From Pirellulales bacterium (GTDB lineage Bacteria; Planctomycetota; Planctomycetia; Pirellulales; JAEUIK01): a DNA stretch of 39,868 nt. Each line of letters begins with the position of its first letter. Position 1 is the stretch's first letter. This document shows, piece by piece, positions 15,927 through 25,759 of this stretch. The stretch is taken from the NCBI GenBank assembly GCA_019636335.1, contig JAHBXR010000039.1:1-39868 (forward strand), in the 5' to 3' direction. The notes beneath the pieces were generated by a model that was given only the letters and a program-made list of their open reading frames with translations, was not told the origin of the DNA and did no database searches. Both the position numbers and the translations under genes were made by a program.

Positions 15927-16886
15927 ATGGCCTCCGATTTCCGATTGAAAGAGCAGCTTCCCGACCTGACCGAGCGGATCGTCGACACCTACAGCAGCGA
16001 CGACAAGATCCACCACCTGGGCCATTGCCCCTTGCCCAACTACGACGTCGTGCGCGACGTGATCGAGGATCTCAAAGAGATCCTCTATCCCGGCTATCGC
16101 CGCCGCGAAGGACTGCACATCGGCAACGTGCTCTACCACGTGGGAGAGCTCGTCGACCGGCTGCACGACAAGCTCACGCAACAGATCGGGCGTGCGCTGC
16201 GGCACGATGCCGGAGCCGCGGGCGATTGCCTGCACGCCACCGATTTCGAGGCCCTGGGTCAGCAGAAGACGCTGGCCTTTCTCGGCATGATCCCCGACTT
16301 GCGCCGGATGCTGGCCATGGACGTGCAGGCCGCCTACGACGGCGACCCCGCCTGCCGCACGCTGGACGAGGTGATCTTCTGCTATCCGGGGCTCGAGGCG
16401 ATCACGATCTACCGCCTGGCCCACGCACTCTACACGCTCGAGGTGCCCCTCATCCCGCGCATGATGACCGAATGGGCCCATTCAGAGACCGGCATCGACA
16501 TTCACCCCGGCGCCACGATCGGCGATCACTTCTTCATCGATCACGGCACGGGCGTCGTCATCGGCCAGACCTGCGAGATCGGCAACCACGTGAAGCTCTA
16601 TCAGGGTGTCACGCTCGGCGCGATCAGCTTCCCAACCGACGGCGAAGGCAATATCATTCGCGAGGTGAAACGCCACCCCACGATCGAGGATCGCGTGGTG
16701 ATCTACGCGAATGCCACGGTCCTGGGGGGGCGCACGGTGATCGGCCACGACTCGGTCATCGGCTCGAGCGTCTGGATCACGCGCAGCGTCAAGCCGCACA
16801 TGACCGTGGTGCTCGAAAACCCACAATTGAAGATGCGCTCCGGCGATCCGGAAGAACTGATCTCGGACTTGAACTACCAGATCTAA
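15927..16886 (+). CDS. cysE: Serine O-acetyltransferase
   Basis: Transfers acetyl from acetyl-CoA to L-serine, giving O-acetylserine for cysteine synthase; this is the committed step of cysteine synthesis. The 319-residue protein has the N-terminal helical SAT domain (about 1-185) and a C-terminal left-handed beta-helix of hexapeptide repeats (about 190-290). Motifs include GIDIHPGATIGDHFFIDHG, with the catalytic Asp/His, and LYQGVTLGA. The long N-terminal part and the C-terminal EELISDLNYQI fit the larger EpsC/SAT type. The ATG at 15927 follows a leader with a Cys-rich ORF and attenuator-like hairpin, implying control by cysteine supply. An ABC-2 permease gene follows after 10 bp. Confidence 0.94.
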   Translation: MASDFRLKEQLPDLTERIVDTYSSDDKIHHLGHCPLPNYDVVRDVIEDLKEILYPGYRRREGLHIGNVLYHVGELVDRLHDKLTQQIGRALRHDAGAAGDCLHATDFEALGQQKTLAFLGMIPDLRRMLAMDVQAAYDGDPACRTLDEVIFCYPGLEAITIYRLAHALYTLEVPLIPRMMTEWAHSETGIDIHPGATIGDHFFIDHGTGVVIGQTCEIGNHVKLYQGVTLGAISFPTDGEGNIIREVKRHPTIEDRVVIYANATVLGGRTVIGHDSVIGSSVWITRSVKPHMTVVLENPQLKMRSGDPEELISDLNYQI

Positions 16887-16896
16887 ACGGGCAGCG

Positions 16897-18732
16897 ATGC
16901 GCCCTACCGTGTTGGGACCGATCTTCGGCGCCGAGATGACCACCGGCGCTCGGCGGCTGCGCTTTTTTCTTACCCGGGCGACCTACGGCCTTCTGCTGTT
17001 CCTGATCCTCTGGACGAATTACTCCTTCCTGGGCCTCGATCGCCAGGGCTACAACACGTCGAGCCTGTCGATCAACCAGGTCGCGCAGTTTTCGGGGCAA
17101 TTCTTCTTTTTCTTCACGTTTCTACAGCTCTGGGCGCTCATGCTCGTCAGCCCGGCGGCGCTGGGTAGCCTCATTGCCCGGGAACGCGAACGTCGCACGA
17201 TCGAGTACCTGTTCGCCACCGATCTCACGAATCGCGAGATCGTGCTCGGCAAGTTCGCGGCGGGCTGGTGCTACGTCGCTTCGCTGCTTATCACGGGGTT
17301 GCCGGTCCTGGCGCTCGTGATGATGATGGGGGGCATTGCCCCCGCCGAGCTGCTGGCCGTGTTCAGCGTGACCATCAGCACTTCGGTCTTTGTGGCGGCG
17401 CTGGCCATCCTCGTCTCGGTACGCACGCGCCGCGCGCGGGACGGCATCACGCAGACCTACCTGCTGATGCTCTTCGTGTTCGTGGGACCGTTTCTCGTCT
17501 CGATGCTGCTGCTGGAACCGCTGCGCTCGAGCTACGAGGGGCCGCTGCCCGATGGCGCGGCCTACGTGCTCGACTGGCTCACGGCGATCAACCCCATCCT
17601 CGTCCTGGGGCGTTCCGCGATAGGCTCGGGGGGGAGCTTCTTCTCCCGTCGCCACGAAGTCGTCGAGCTGATCCTGGGACAATCGGTCGGTTCGGTGTTG
17701 GTGTTGGCATTAGCCGTCTGGAGCGTGCGCCGCGCGCACTTGCACACGGCCAGCGTCGGCGTGGCGCGGACCACCGGCCGCTGGCGGCTCCCCTCCTGGC
17801 GACCCCAGGTCGGACAGCGAGCCATGCTCTGGAAAGAGGTGTTCATCGAGCGAGTCTCCGGCCGGCGGGGCATGATCGCACGCACGGCGATCGTCATTCT
17901 GACGCTGGCGGCGCTCGCCCTGACCGGCTTCCTGGTGATCGGCGGACTCGAAAGCAGATTCCAACGCGACGTGATGGACGACCAATGGGCCGCCATGAAT
18001 GTCGCCCTGGGGACGGTGATCGCCTGTGGCCTGTTGTTGGTCGTGGCCGTGAGGGCCTCGACGTCGATCGCTACCGAACGCGACCGCGATACCTGGATCT
18101 CGCTGATCTGTTCGCCGCTGTCCGCCTCCGAGATCCTCTGGGCCAAGCTGGCCGGCGCGCTGTTTGCCGTTCGCTGGCTCTTGCTGCTCGTCGCGATCAA
18201 CTGGTTCGCCACGCTCGTGCTGACCCCCATGTTCGCGCTTTCGCTGCCGTTCCTCGCCGGCACCTTGGCCATCCTGGCGTTTGCCGTGGCGGCGCTGGGG
18301 GTCTTCTTCTCGCTCTGGTGCCAGAATGCGACCCGAGCCCTCATGTCGACGCTCGCCGTCGTCTTCACGCTCGGCGGGGGTTATTACCTTTGCTGCGGAT
18401 GCGTCCTCTTGCCGGTGGCCCTGAGCATCAGCGGGAAAATGAGCGAGATGATGTTTATCGCCCTCTTGGCCCCGCTGATCCCTTTCCTGCTCGGATATCC
18501 CGGCCTGGTCGGCGTCACCGGCGCCGATGCCACCTCGGAGGCGGCCATCCCGATGGCCTACATGACGGGCAACGCGCTGTACCTCGCACTAGGCTGCATA
18601 CTCTTCGCGTACAGCTACGTACAATTCGAGAAGCTGGCCGGTCGGATCTCGCTCAACACATCGAATCCGCCAGGACAGGGGACCGATCCCGTCACGCGTC
18701 TGTTGCGCGGCACGAACCCGCCCGGCGCCTGA
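16897..18732 (+). CDS. ABC-2 type transporter permease
   Basis: 611-residue integral membrane protein. It has about 12 hydrophobic segments in two blocks: the first six helices span roughly 20-290, then a cytoplasmic stretch containing RPQVGQRAMLWKEVFIERVSGRRG, then further helices from about 330 to the end. The segment SLIARERERRTIEYLFATDLTNREIVLGKF is the typical coupling region of ABC-2 permeases, and it recurs in part as STSIATERDRDTWISLICSPLSASEILWAK, so the protein is an internal duplication of the module. The ATPase partner is not in the window. The gene begins 10 bp after cysE, so it is almost certainly co-transcribed with it. Its 3' end overlaps the convergent YfhO-like gene by 41 bp. 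Confidence 0.85.
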   Translation: MRPTVLGPIFGAEMTTGARRLRFFLTRATYGLLLFLILWTNYSFLGLDRQGYNTSSLSINQVAQFSGQFFFFFTFLQLWALMLVSPAALGSLIARERERRTIEYLFATDLTNREIVLGKFAAGWCYVASLLITGLPVLALVMMMGGIAPAELLAVFSVTISTSVFVAALAILVSVRTRRARDGITQTYLLMLFVFVGPFLVSMLLLEPLRSSYEGPLPDGAAYVLDWLTAINPILVLGRSAIGSGGSFFSRRHEVVELILGQSVGSVLVLALAVWSVRRAHLHTASVGVARTTGRWRLPSWRPQVGQRAMLWKEVFIERVSGRRGMIARTAIVILTLAALALTGFLVIGGLESRFQRDVMDDQWAAMNVALGTVIACGLLLVVAVRASTSIATERDRDTWISLICSPLSASEILWAKLAGALFAVRWLLLLVAINWFATLVLTPMFALSLPFLAGTLAILAFAVAALGVFFSLWCQNATRALMSTLAVVFTLGGGYYLCCGCVLLPVALSISGKMSEMMFIALLAPLIPFLLGYPGLVGVTGADATSEAAIPMAYMTGNALYLALGCILFAYSYVQFEKLAGRISLNTSNPPGQGTDPVTRLLRGTNPPGA

Positions 18733-21406
18733 CAGACGCCACCAACAGCGTGCCCGACACGAGCAACGTCATCGCGCTCACGATGCCCCCCGCATAGAGC
18801 CACGTGGGTTGATATCGAAAAATCACCCGATGTTGGCCCGCCGGCAGCCAGACGCCGCGCAACACGCGATTCACGCGGACGATTTCTAGTGCTTCGCCCG
18901 TCGCGGCGTGCGTCGCCACCCACGCTGGATCGAACGCATCGGCCAGCACGACGAGCGATTCTCGATTGAGGCGGACCTCGATTTCGAGTTCATTCACGTC
19001 ATCGCGTAGGACGGCGCCCTCCCCTAGCGGTGCGTCAGTTCGCGCTGCCTCGTGGTCGCTCGATGCCGCTTCACGCCGCGTCTGCCGTTCGACGACCGCC
19101 AGGTGCATGTCGGGCAAAGCCTGGGCCAATCTTGCGAGCACCTCGTCTGTACGCTGTCGAACAGCCGCCATGTTTCGTTCGTCGATGCCCGGCAGTTCGA
19201 CCACCTCCTCGGCAACCCACACGCGTTCGCCTCTCGCTTGCCGCTGGATGAGCGTTGCGTCGCGAGTCGACTCCTCGGGGCGAATGATCCAGCCCGTGCC
19301 GGTGAGATCGAGCGCCGGCGTGGGAGATGCCGCCGCTCCTGAATCGTCCACCGCCCGTGCTTCGCGATGCAGATGGGGCACGAGCGACGCATCATCGAGT
19401 GACGACAAGGTGTCCACGACGGCCACCAGCCCGATCTCTGCATCCAGGTGGTAACGCGGCCAAAGCGTGTCGCGGTCCCAGGCCACCGACTGCTCGCCAC
19501 GTTGCACGTCGGCCGTTTCCGCGAATCGCTTCGGCTGCCAGTAGGGTGCTCGGTACGCGCGATCGAGTTCTGCGTCCTCGAATCCGCTCGCGACTGGCTT
19601 CATCTTGGTGGCGATAGAAGAAGATACAGACTGCAAATCGCCCGGGGCCGTCAGCACGAGCCAGCGATTGGCCACTGCCACGTCGACGCCCGTCACCAGC
19701 AGCAGCACCCACGCCACGCGACGAACATTGATCGATGCGCGTCGCAGCAACAACCAGGCGATCGCCGCGACGATGGCCGATTGCAGAAAGCTACCTGCCA
19801 AATCGCGCCAGGCCCCCTCGACCTCGAGGGGACCGAAGAGGGAATCGGCCGGCGCCTGTTGCAACCACTGGCTCCACCAGGGGCGAACGACAATGGCCAA
19901 TAATAATCCGACCAGGCTCGCCGATGCCAAGAGCGCGAACAGCCGCTTCGCGCGGCGCGATTCACCGCGCAGCACAGCATCGCAACCGAACGCAGCAAGC
20001 TGGCTCAATCCCAACGCTACCACGACAAGCCACTTCGCCGGGAAGCGAAACTGCGCGTAGCCGGGCAGCACGACGTTAAACAACCAATAGAGACCACCAA
20101 ATCCGCCTCCCACCGGAAACGCCCCCTCTTGCTCGCCGTAGCTCATGCAAGACGCCTCGGCAGCCAACCAGCCCGGTCCATAGGCGCCAAGGCTGGCGAC
20201 CAATCCCACGATGACGCACCACGACATCCAGCGCACCGGCAATGCCGCGCTGCGCAGGCGGAAGGCCGAGACCGCCAGCACGAGAGGTATCGCCCCCAGA
20301 TAAAGGGTCGGTACCCAGATTCGTCCTTCCGCGGGAAGCGCCGTCATCCAGCGACGATGGATCGGAAACGACCGCCCCGAGAAATTCGGCCACGCTAATT
20401 CCGCCATGCGCCACGGCGACAAGCTGAACTGGTACGTGCCCGCATCGTGCGAGGAATTGCCCGCAGGCACGGCGCGCAAGCCGGCGCTCCAATCGGCGCG
20501 TTCCTCGGATCCACCATCGCGCGGCACGACGAAACTCGCCAGCTCCCACAGGCTGCGCGGACTCTCGAACGCCGCACGTTCGCTCCGCCGCGACAATTCC
20601 GCCGTCGGCAGGATCTGCACCGCGGCAAGCAGCAACATCCCCAGGGCGATCGCCAGCCAGCGCAGCGTCAGCTTGGGGAGCGACTGCCGCACCACTTCTG
20701 CCTCGACTGCACGGACGCCGGCTCGCCACTGCAGGACGACATACAGCCCGATCAGCAGCAGCGCGTGATAGGCTGTCTGCGGATCGCCACTCAGAATCAT
20801 CAGCGCTAGCGCAGCGCTACAGGCGAACAACCCGCGACGGCAATCGTGCGAGATCGCTCGATCGGCGGCAGCCATCGCCGCGGGCAACCACGCGGCGCTC
20901 ACCAGGTAGATCACGTTGCAGTGCTGAAACAGCACACAACCGCCAAAGGCATACGAGATCGCCGCCAGCCCTGCCGCCGGCAGCGAGCAACGCCAGTGTC
21001 GCGCCAACACGAACGACATCGCCGCCGCCAGCAACACGTGCAAAACGACGTAGGCTCGGAAGGCCGTCTCGTAACCGATCGGCAGGCGAAACAGCAACTT
21101 GCCGGGATAAAAGGCCGCGGCGATCGGATTCGCGGCCAGCGGTGTCCCGCAATTCTCGTGAGGATTCCACAGCGGAATTCGCCCCGCCGACCACTGCGCC
21201 TCGACGAAACGGTAGAGCGGTTGATACAGGTAAGCGGTATCGCGATACGCAAAGACCCGATCGCGAAACACTACATCCGCAAAGAACCACGCCACCAGCG
21301 CGCCGACGAGGACGACGATCAGCAGCCGGCCGGCGCGCGTGCGAACATCAGGCGAAGTCGTTTCCACGGCGTTGTCCGCGTCGCGAGCTGGGGCGCCGCG
21401 GTGCAA
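18692..21406 (-). CDS. YfhO-like multi-pass membrane protein
   Basis: Protein of about 904 residues with roughly 12-14 hydrophobic segments in the first 600 residues, an extracytoplasmic soluble region of about 240 residues, and a last helix near the C-terminus (AGGIVSAMTLLVSGTLLVASV). Motifs typical of YfhO-like proteins include YRDTAYLYQPLY, GRIPLWNPHENCGTPLAANP and FRFPAKWLVVVALGLSQLAAFG. YfhO-type proteins are linked to glycosylation of cell-surface polymers in Firmicutes; the GT4 gene immediately upstream fits a role in surface glycan work, which is inference. The start is uncertain: TTG at 21406 or GTG at 21367. It lies 25 bp after the glycosyltransferase stop, and its 3' end overlaps the opposite-strand ABC permease by 41 bp. 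Confidence 0.85.
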   Translation of the reverse strand: MHRGAPARDADNAVETTSPDVRTRAGRLLIVVLVGALVAWFFADVVFRDRVFAYRDTAYLYQPLYRFVEAQWSAGRIPLWNPHENCGTPLAANPIAAAFYPGKLLFRLPIGYETAFRAYVVLHVLLAAAMSFVLARHWRCSLPAAGLAAISYAFGGCVLFQHCNVIYLVSAAWLPAAMAAADRAISHDCRRGLFACSAALALMILSGDPQTAYHALLLIGLYVVLQWRAGVRAVEAEVVRQSLPKLTLRWLAIALGMLLLAAVQILPTAELSRRSERAAFESPRSLWELASFVVPRDGGSEERADWSAGLRAVPAGNSSHDAGTYQFSLSPWRMAELAWPNFSGRSFPIHRRWMTALPAEGRIWVPTLYLGAIPLVLAVSAFRLRSAALPVRWMSWCVIVGLVASLGAYGPGWLAAEASCMSYGEQEGAFPVGGGFGGLYWLFNVVLPGYAQFRFPAKWLVVVALGLSQLAAFGCDAVLRGESRRAKRLFALLASASLVGLLLAIVVRPWWSQWLQQAPADSLFGPLEVEGAWRDLAGSFLQSAIVAAIAWLLLRRASINVRRVAWVLLLVTGVDVAVANRWLVLTAPGDLQSVSSSIATKMKPVASGFEDAELDRAYRAPYWQPKRFAETADVQRGEQSVAWDRDTLWPRYHLDAEIGLVAVVDTLSSLDDASLVPHLHREARAVDDSGAAASPTPALDLTGTGWIIRPEESTRDATLIQRQARGERVWVAEEVVELPGIDERNMAAVRQRTDEVLARLAQALPDMHLAVVERQTRREAASSDHEAARTDAPLGEGAVLRDDVNELEIEVRLNRESLVVLADAFDPAWVATHAATGEALEIVRVNRVLRGVWLPAGQHRVIFRYQPTWLYAGGIVSAMTLLVSGTLLVASVRRRAGSCRATDA

Positions 21407-21431
21407 CCCGCGCTGCCCGAATTACCGCGGC

Positions 21432-22655
21432 TCAGCGTTTTCCCTTGCGCGCCACTTCTTCGAACAGATCGACCAGTTGATTGATGCAGCGTTTCTTCTC
21501 GTATTTTTCGAGCACTAGCTGCCGCGCGGCGTCGCCCAGCGAACGATGCCCGGCCGGATCGTCGAGCACTTGCAGGGCACGTTCGGTCAGGGCATCGACG
21601 TCGTAGAAATCGGCCAGCAGACCGTTTTTACCATCTTCGATCACCTCTTGCACCGGCGCCGTGGCCGAGCCCAACACCGTGCAACCGGTCGACATGGCCT
21701 GCACGAGCGACCACGACAGCACCCAGGGGACCGTCAGGTAGACGTGCAGATCGCTCAGGCAATAGAGCGTCACGAGCTCTTCGATCGGAATACGATCGAG
21801 GAACCGAATGCGTTCGAGATCGTATTGATCTTGCGCGAGCACATATTCCTTGAACGTGCGATTGCCGATGTGGTGCAGCTCGTGGCCGTAGTGCGTGCGA
21901 TCCTCGCCGGCGACGAGAAACATCACGTCCGAACGGGCGTCACAGACGCGTTTCGCCATCCGCATGAAGATGTCGAACCCGCGCGACGACTCCAGTCCTC
22001 GCGAGACATAGGTCACGATCTTCATGCCCGGCGGGATGTCGATCCCGCGAAAGCTCGTCGGCCGCGGGGTATCGCGCCTTTGGAAGACCTCGGTATCGAC
22101 GCCGTCGAAGATCGTGCGAATCTTGTAGCGCAGCTCGGCCGGCGCGGACTGCAACTGGAAGTTGGTCGGCGTGTAGGCCGCATCGACCGCGTGCAGGTGC
22201 AGATACGTGAACGTGTGATAGGTCGCGTTGAACAGACGCGTCTCTTCCGGCGGCGGGTAATCGGGACGCAGCGACAAGCCCTCGGTCCAGAACGGCGCCG
22301 GTAGCAGCTCGAAGTAGCCCACGAAAGGACATCGATACAGATTTCGCAGAAAGAGCATCGTGCCGTACGACATATGCCCCACGATCAGGTCGGGCTGGAT
22401 CTGCGGCGCCGACTTCAGCCCGCGATAGACCGCCTTCATATGGGCCATCATGCCATCGAAGCTGCCCGGGTTGTGAAACACCTTGGGCTGCGGGCCGGGC
22501 TCGACCTTGTAGTTGATATGGACGAAGGGCAGCTTCAAGTGCTGCGTGTCGATCGACGTCACGCACGTACACGGCCACCCACGCTCGGTCGCCAGGTGGT
22601 AGGCGATATGACCGAACTGGGCCGGGAAATTCGGATGGAGGAACATGACGTGCAT
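21432..22655 (-). CDS. Glycosyltransferase, GT4-type
   Basis: 407-residue retaining glycosyltransferase of the GT-B fold. The N-terminal domain starts MHVMFLHPNFPAQFGHIA with the glycine-poor variant of the donor/acceptor loop. The C-terminal donor-binding domain has RGLESSRGFDIFMRMAKRV, LYCLSDLHVYLTVPWVLSWSL and the EAM-like stretch VQAMSTGCTVLGSATAPVQEVIEDGKNGLLADFYD, typical of GT4 enzymes. It likely adds a sugar from a nucleotide donor to a surface glycan or lipid on the cytoplasmic face. The ATG at 22655 has AGGGGAC upstream; a second ATG lies at 22646. It lies 13 bp after the PhoPQ-related gene and 25 bp before the YfhO-like gene, suggesting a three-gene operon. Confidence 0.9.
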   Translation of the reverse strand: MHVMFLHPNFPAQFGHIAYHLATERGWPCTCVTSIDTQHLKLPFVHINYKVEPGPQPKVFHNPGSFDGMMAHMKAVYRGLKSAPQIQPDLIVGHMSYGTMLFLRNLYRCPFVGYFELLPAPFWTEGLSLRPDYPPPEETRLFNATYHTFTYLHLHAVDAAYTPTNFQLQSAPAELRYKIRTIFDGVDTEVFQRRDTPRPTSFRGIDIPPGMKIVTYVSRGLESSRGFDIFMRMAKRVCDARSDVMFLVAGEDRTHYGHELHHIGNRTFKEYVLAQDQYDLERIRFLDRIPIEELVTLYCLSDLHVYLTVPWVLSWSLVQAMSTGCTVLGSATAPVQEVIEDGKNGLLADFYDVDALTERALQVLDDPAGHRSLGDAARQLVLEKYEKKRCINQLVDLFEEVARKGKR

Positions 22656-22668
22656 GACACGTCCCCTG

Positions 22669-24120
22669 TCACTGCGACTGGCCGGACTGCGGAAACTCGA
22701 AGGGCAACACGTCCGGCACGACGCGCACATCGGTGGTGAACTTGAACGGATAACGACCGCCGCTCGGGAACTCGAGCTCGACAAAGTACGCCGTGTAACC
22801 CTGGGGAGTCGCCGGCACGCGGGCCTCGTAGGCGCCGTCGGCCGCAGGCTCGAGCACGGTCGGCTGATAGGCTTTGCCCAACTCGTCGAGCCGGAAATCG
22901 CGCGCCTGCGGGTTCGTCGCCTGCCACAGCGTGACCTTGCTCGGCTTCTCGACCGGCGTGACGACCACCGTACCGGCTCCTTGATGGCGCCAGCGGAAAT
23001 GCGGCCGCGGCTGGTCGTCGAGAATCGACTGGTAGAACGCTTCGATGCTCTCCCGCGCGTCGCTCCCGGCCAGCGAGTGCTTGGCGTTGGGCACGTAGCG
23101 CAAGTGTTTCTCCTCCGAGAGGGCCGGGTAGTAGAACTGCGCGTTGTCCGGCAGGAAAAACTCATCCCCCGCCGCGTTCACGATGAACTTGGGGATCTGC
23201 AATCGCTCGCGGGCGCGGTACTCGTACGGGTCCTCGATGTTCAGAATCTCGCGATACTCGGGCGTGCCGATCTTGCCGGGAAACAACCCATGCCGCACGT
23301 AGTCGTCGAGCGCCGGCGAAAAGAAGCCATAAGCGCGGTAGTGATGCCGGGTGATCTCTTCGGAATTGAGGGCATCGATCACCAGCGGCACGATGGCCAC
23401 CACGCGCGGATCGGTCGCGCCGACGAGCCAGGTCGTCCAGCCTCGCTTCGAGGCCCCCGCCACGACGAACGACTGAATGTCGAGCTTGCCCCCGGCATCC
23501 GTGGCCAAAAACTCCTGCATGGCGTCCATGGCCCGAATGCCACTCTTGACCATCGCCAGTCGCACGAGCCAGGTCTCGTCGCGCGTCTGCATGTACTTGA
23601 CGCGGGTATACCCGATGATGTTGTCTTCTTCCCGCGCCTCGTCTGGCGAATCGGTGAAGCGCAAGGGCTGGTTCGGCACCATGCCCAACTCGGCCACTAC
23701 CGTGCCGGTGCCCCGGGCCAACTCGGTCACGCGCTCGGGCACTTTCTCCGGCGCAGGGTCACCGTTCTCGCCGCCGCCGATATACAGAAACGCCGTGTGC
23801 GGGTACTTGAGCTCCTTCGGCACGACGATCGACAACCAGTGCTTCCACACCGGGCGATCGACGTCTTTTTCCGTGCGCCACGTTTGCGACGTCAGCTCCA
23901 GCACGTAGAGCGTGTGGTCGGCCTGCTCGACCGTGCGGGCGACTTTCCATCCATAGACGGGATCGGGCTGCGCCAGGTACCGGTCGAGCGCCGTCTCCTC
24001 GGTCGCGGCAGGCGGAAGATCGGCGGCCGTCAACGTCGCATCCGTCACATTTCCCATGCCTATCATGACCAGGGCGCACACCCATCCGGTCCTGATGTGG
24101 CCCAGCCGCCTGATTGCCAT
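22669..24120 (-). CDS. PhoPQ-activated pathogenicity-related (PqaA-like) family protein
   Basis: Secreted alpha/beta-hydrolase-like protein of 483 residues. The first 32 residues form a signal peptide (GWVCALVMIGMGNVTDATLTAA). The nucleophile elbow is GASKRG with S224, and conserved stretches include LYIGGGENGD, EEDNIIGYT, FVVAGASKRGWTTWL, DALN and NAAGDEFFLPD, the last being the usual place of the acid residue; a later histidine in PNAKHSLAG may complete the triad. The family name comes from Salmonella PqaA; in Planctomycetes these proteins are frequent and their substrate is unknown. ATG at 24120 follows GGGAGAAA. It appears to lead an operon with the GT4 and YfhO-like genes. Confidence 0.9.
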   Translation of the reverse strand: MAIRRLGHIRTGWVCALVMIGMGNVTDATLTAADLPPAATEETALDRYLAQPDPVYGWKVARTVEQADHTLYVLELTSQTWRTEKDVDRPVWKHWLSIVVPKELKYPHTAFLYIGGGENGDPAPEKVPERVTELARGTGTVVAELGMVPNQPLRFTDSPDEAREEDNIIGYTRVKYMQTRDETWLVRLAMVKSGIRAMDAMQEFLATDAGGKLDIQSFVVAGASKRGWTTWLVGATDPRVVAIVPLVIDALNSEEITRHHYRAYGFFSPALDDYVRHGLFPGKIGTPEYREILNIEDPYEYRARERLQIPKFIVNAAGDEFFLPDNAQFYYPALSEEKHLRYVPNAKHSLAGSDARESIEAFYQSILDDQPRPHFRWRHQGAGTVVVTPVEKPSKVTLWQATNPQARDFRLDELGKAYQPTVLEPAADGAYEARVPATPQGYTAYFVELEFPSGGRYPFKFTTDVRVVPDVLPFEFPQSGQSQ

Positions 24121-24355
24121 GTCGGATTTCTCCCGCGAAGGGCTCGTCCTCGCGCCGCAGCTTGGATTGAACCCCGCACCGCAGGTGCTGGTTCCGCGCG
24201 ACTCAGGGCAAAGATAGCCTCCCCGGGCCGAAACGGCCACGCGAATCTGCCAACTGCAACGATCGTGCGGCTCGCGCGGCCGATGAACCGCCCTGCGCTG
24301 CTGCACGTCTGCTCCCTGCTCGCCCGAGGCAGGCAGTGAACGGTGCGCGCGAAAC

Positions 24356-25759
24356 CTACAGCTTGTTCAGCCCGCTATAGGCCGCCACCTTATAGCACTC
24401 GGCGAGCGTCGGGTAGTTGAAGACGTTGTCGCGGAAGTACTCGACCGTGCCCCCCAACGCTAGCGCCGTCTGACCGATGTGAATCAGCTCCGAGGCCCCC
24501 TCGCCGATGGCATGCACCCCCAGGATGCGATGCGTATCGAGATGGAAGAGAATCTTCAGCAGGCCGATCTCGTCTCCCAGGATCTGCCCGCGGGCGATCT
24601 CGCGATAGTGCGCCACTCCCGACTCGAACGGCACTTGCTGTGCCGTCAGTTGCTCTTCCGTAGCGCCCACCATCGAGATCTCGGGGATCGTATAGATGGC
24701 GTAGGGATACAGTCCCGGAATCGTCTGCCCCGGCTGACCGCAGGCGTGTAAGGCCGCGAGGCGCCCCTGTTCCATCGACGTGCTGGCGAGCGCCGGAAAA
24801 CCGACCACATCTCCCACGGCATAGATGTGAGGCGCCTCGGTCTGAAAATCGCTATTCACCTTGAGCCGACCCTTCGAGTCGGCCGCAAGCCCCGCGGCCT
24901 CGAGATTCAACTGCTTGGTGCGCCCCTGCCGCCCCATCGAGAACATGAGGACTTGATTGCGAATCCGCTTGCCGCTGGCCAATAGCGCCACCGGGTCCTC
25001 GGCCTCGTTCTCGACGCACACGACCTCTTCACCCAGGCGCAGCGTCACGCCATGATCGCGCAGGTGGTAGTTGAGCGCGTCGGCAATCTCGGTATCGACG
25101 AACTCGAGCAGCCGCTGCCGAGCTTCGACCAGCGTTACCTTGGTGCCCAGCGTGGCGAACATGCTGGCATACTCGAGCCCGATGATGCCGCCTCCCACCA
25201 CGGTGAGCGTGCGTGGAATCTCGGTGAGCGCGAGGATGCCGTCGCTATCGATCACCGTCTGGCCATTCAGGGCGACCCCCTCGGGGCGATGCGGCTCCGT
25301 GCCGGGCGCCAGGATGAACTTCTCCGAGCGCACCGTGATGCGGCTCGGGCCATTGGCAATGCTCATCGAGTTCGCATCGAGGAAGCCCGCCTCGCCGGTG
25401 AGCATCTGCACGCCGTTGCGGCTCATCTGATAGGCAATGACCTGAATCTCGTTCTGAATCACATGGTGTGTACGGAACGTGAGATCATCGACCGTGATGT
25501 GGTCCTTGACCCGATAGCCCGGACCATAGAGGCTGCGCAGCCGATAGCCGGACAGGTAGAGGATCGCCTCGCGCAGCGTCTTCGAGGGAATGGTGCCAGT
25601 GTTGACGCAGACGCCGCCGACACAGAGCCGCCGGTCGACGATGCCGACCTTCTTGCCGAGCTTGGCGGCCGCGATGGCCGCCTTCTGGCCGGCCGGGCCC
25701 GTGCCCACGACAAAGAGATCGAAGTCCTGAGAATCGTTCGAGAGGGGCATAGCGGCCAT
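24356..25759 (-). CDS. sthA: Soluble pyridine nucleotide transhydrogenase
   Basis: FAD enzyme of about 467 residues that exchanges hydride between NADPH and NAD+ in the cytoplasm. The N-terminal FAD motif is VGTGPAGQKAAI, and VVGGGIIGLEYASMFA is the nucleotide-binding GxGxxG. The active-site segment reads GGVCVNTGTIPSKTLREA; the second cysteine of the redox pair in lipoamide dehydrogenase/mercuric reductase (CxxxxC) is replaced by Thr, which is the distinguishing feature of transhydrogenases. The C-terminal dimer domain contains GVHAIGEGASELIHIG. The ATG at 25759 has GGAA upstream; 25750 is an alternative. The gene is divergent from the TPR gene and 235 bp before the PhoPQ-related gene, so probably independent. 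Confidence 0.93.
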   Translation of the reverse strand: MAAMPLSNDSQDFDLFVVGTGPAGQKAAIAAAKLGKKVGIVDRRLCVGGVCVNTGTIPSKTLREAILYLSGYRLRSLYGPGYRVKDHITVDDLTFRTHHVIQNEIQVIAYQMSRNGVQMLTGEAGFLDANSMSIANGPSRITVRSEKFILAPGTEPHRPEGVALNGQTVIDSDGILALTEIPRTLTVVGGGIIGLEYASMFATLGTKVTLVEARQRLLEFVDTEIADALNYHLRDHGVTLRLGEEVVCVENEAEDPVALLASGKRIRNQVLMFSMGRQGRTKQLNLEAAGLAADSKGRLKVNSDFQTEAPHIYAVGDVVGFPALASTSMEQGRLAALHACGQPGQTIPGLYPYAIYTIPEISMVGATEEQLTAQQVPFESGVAHYREIARGQILGDEIGLLKILFHLDTHRILGVHAIGEGASELIHIGQTALALGGTVEYFRDNVFNYPTLAECYKVAAYSGLNKL

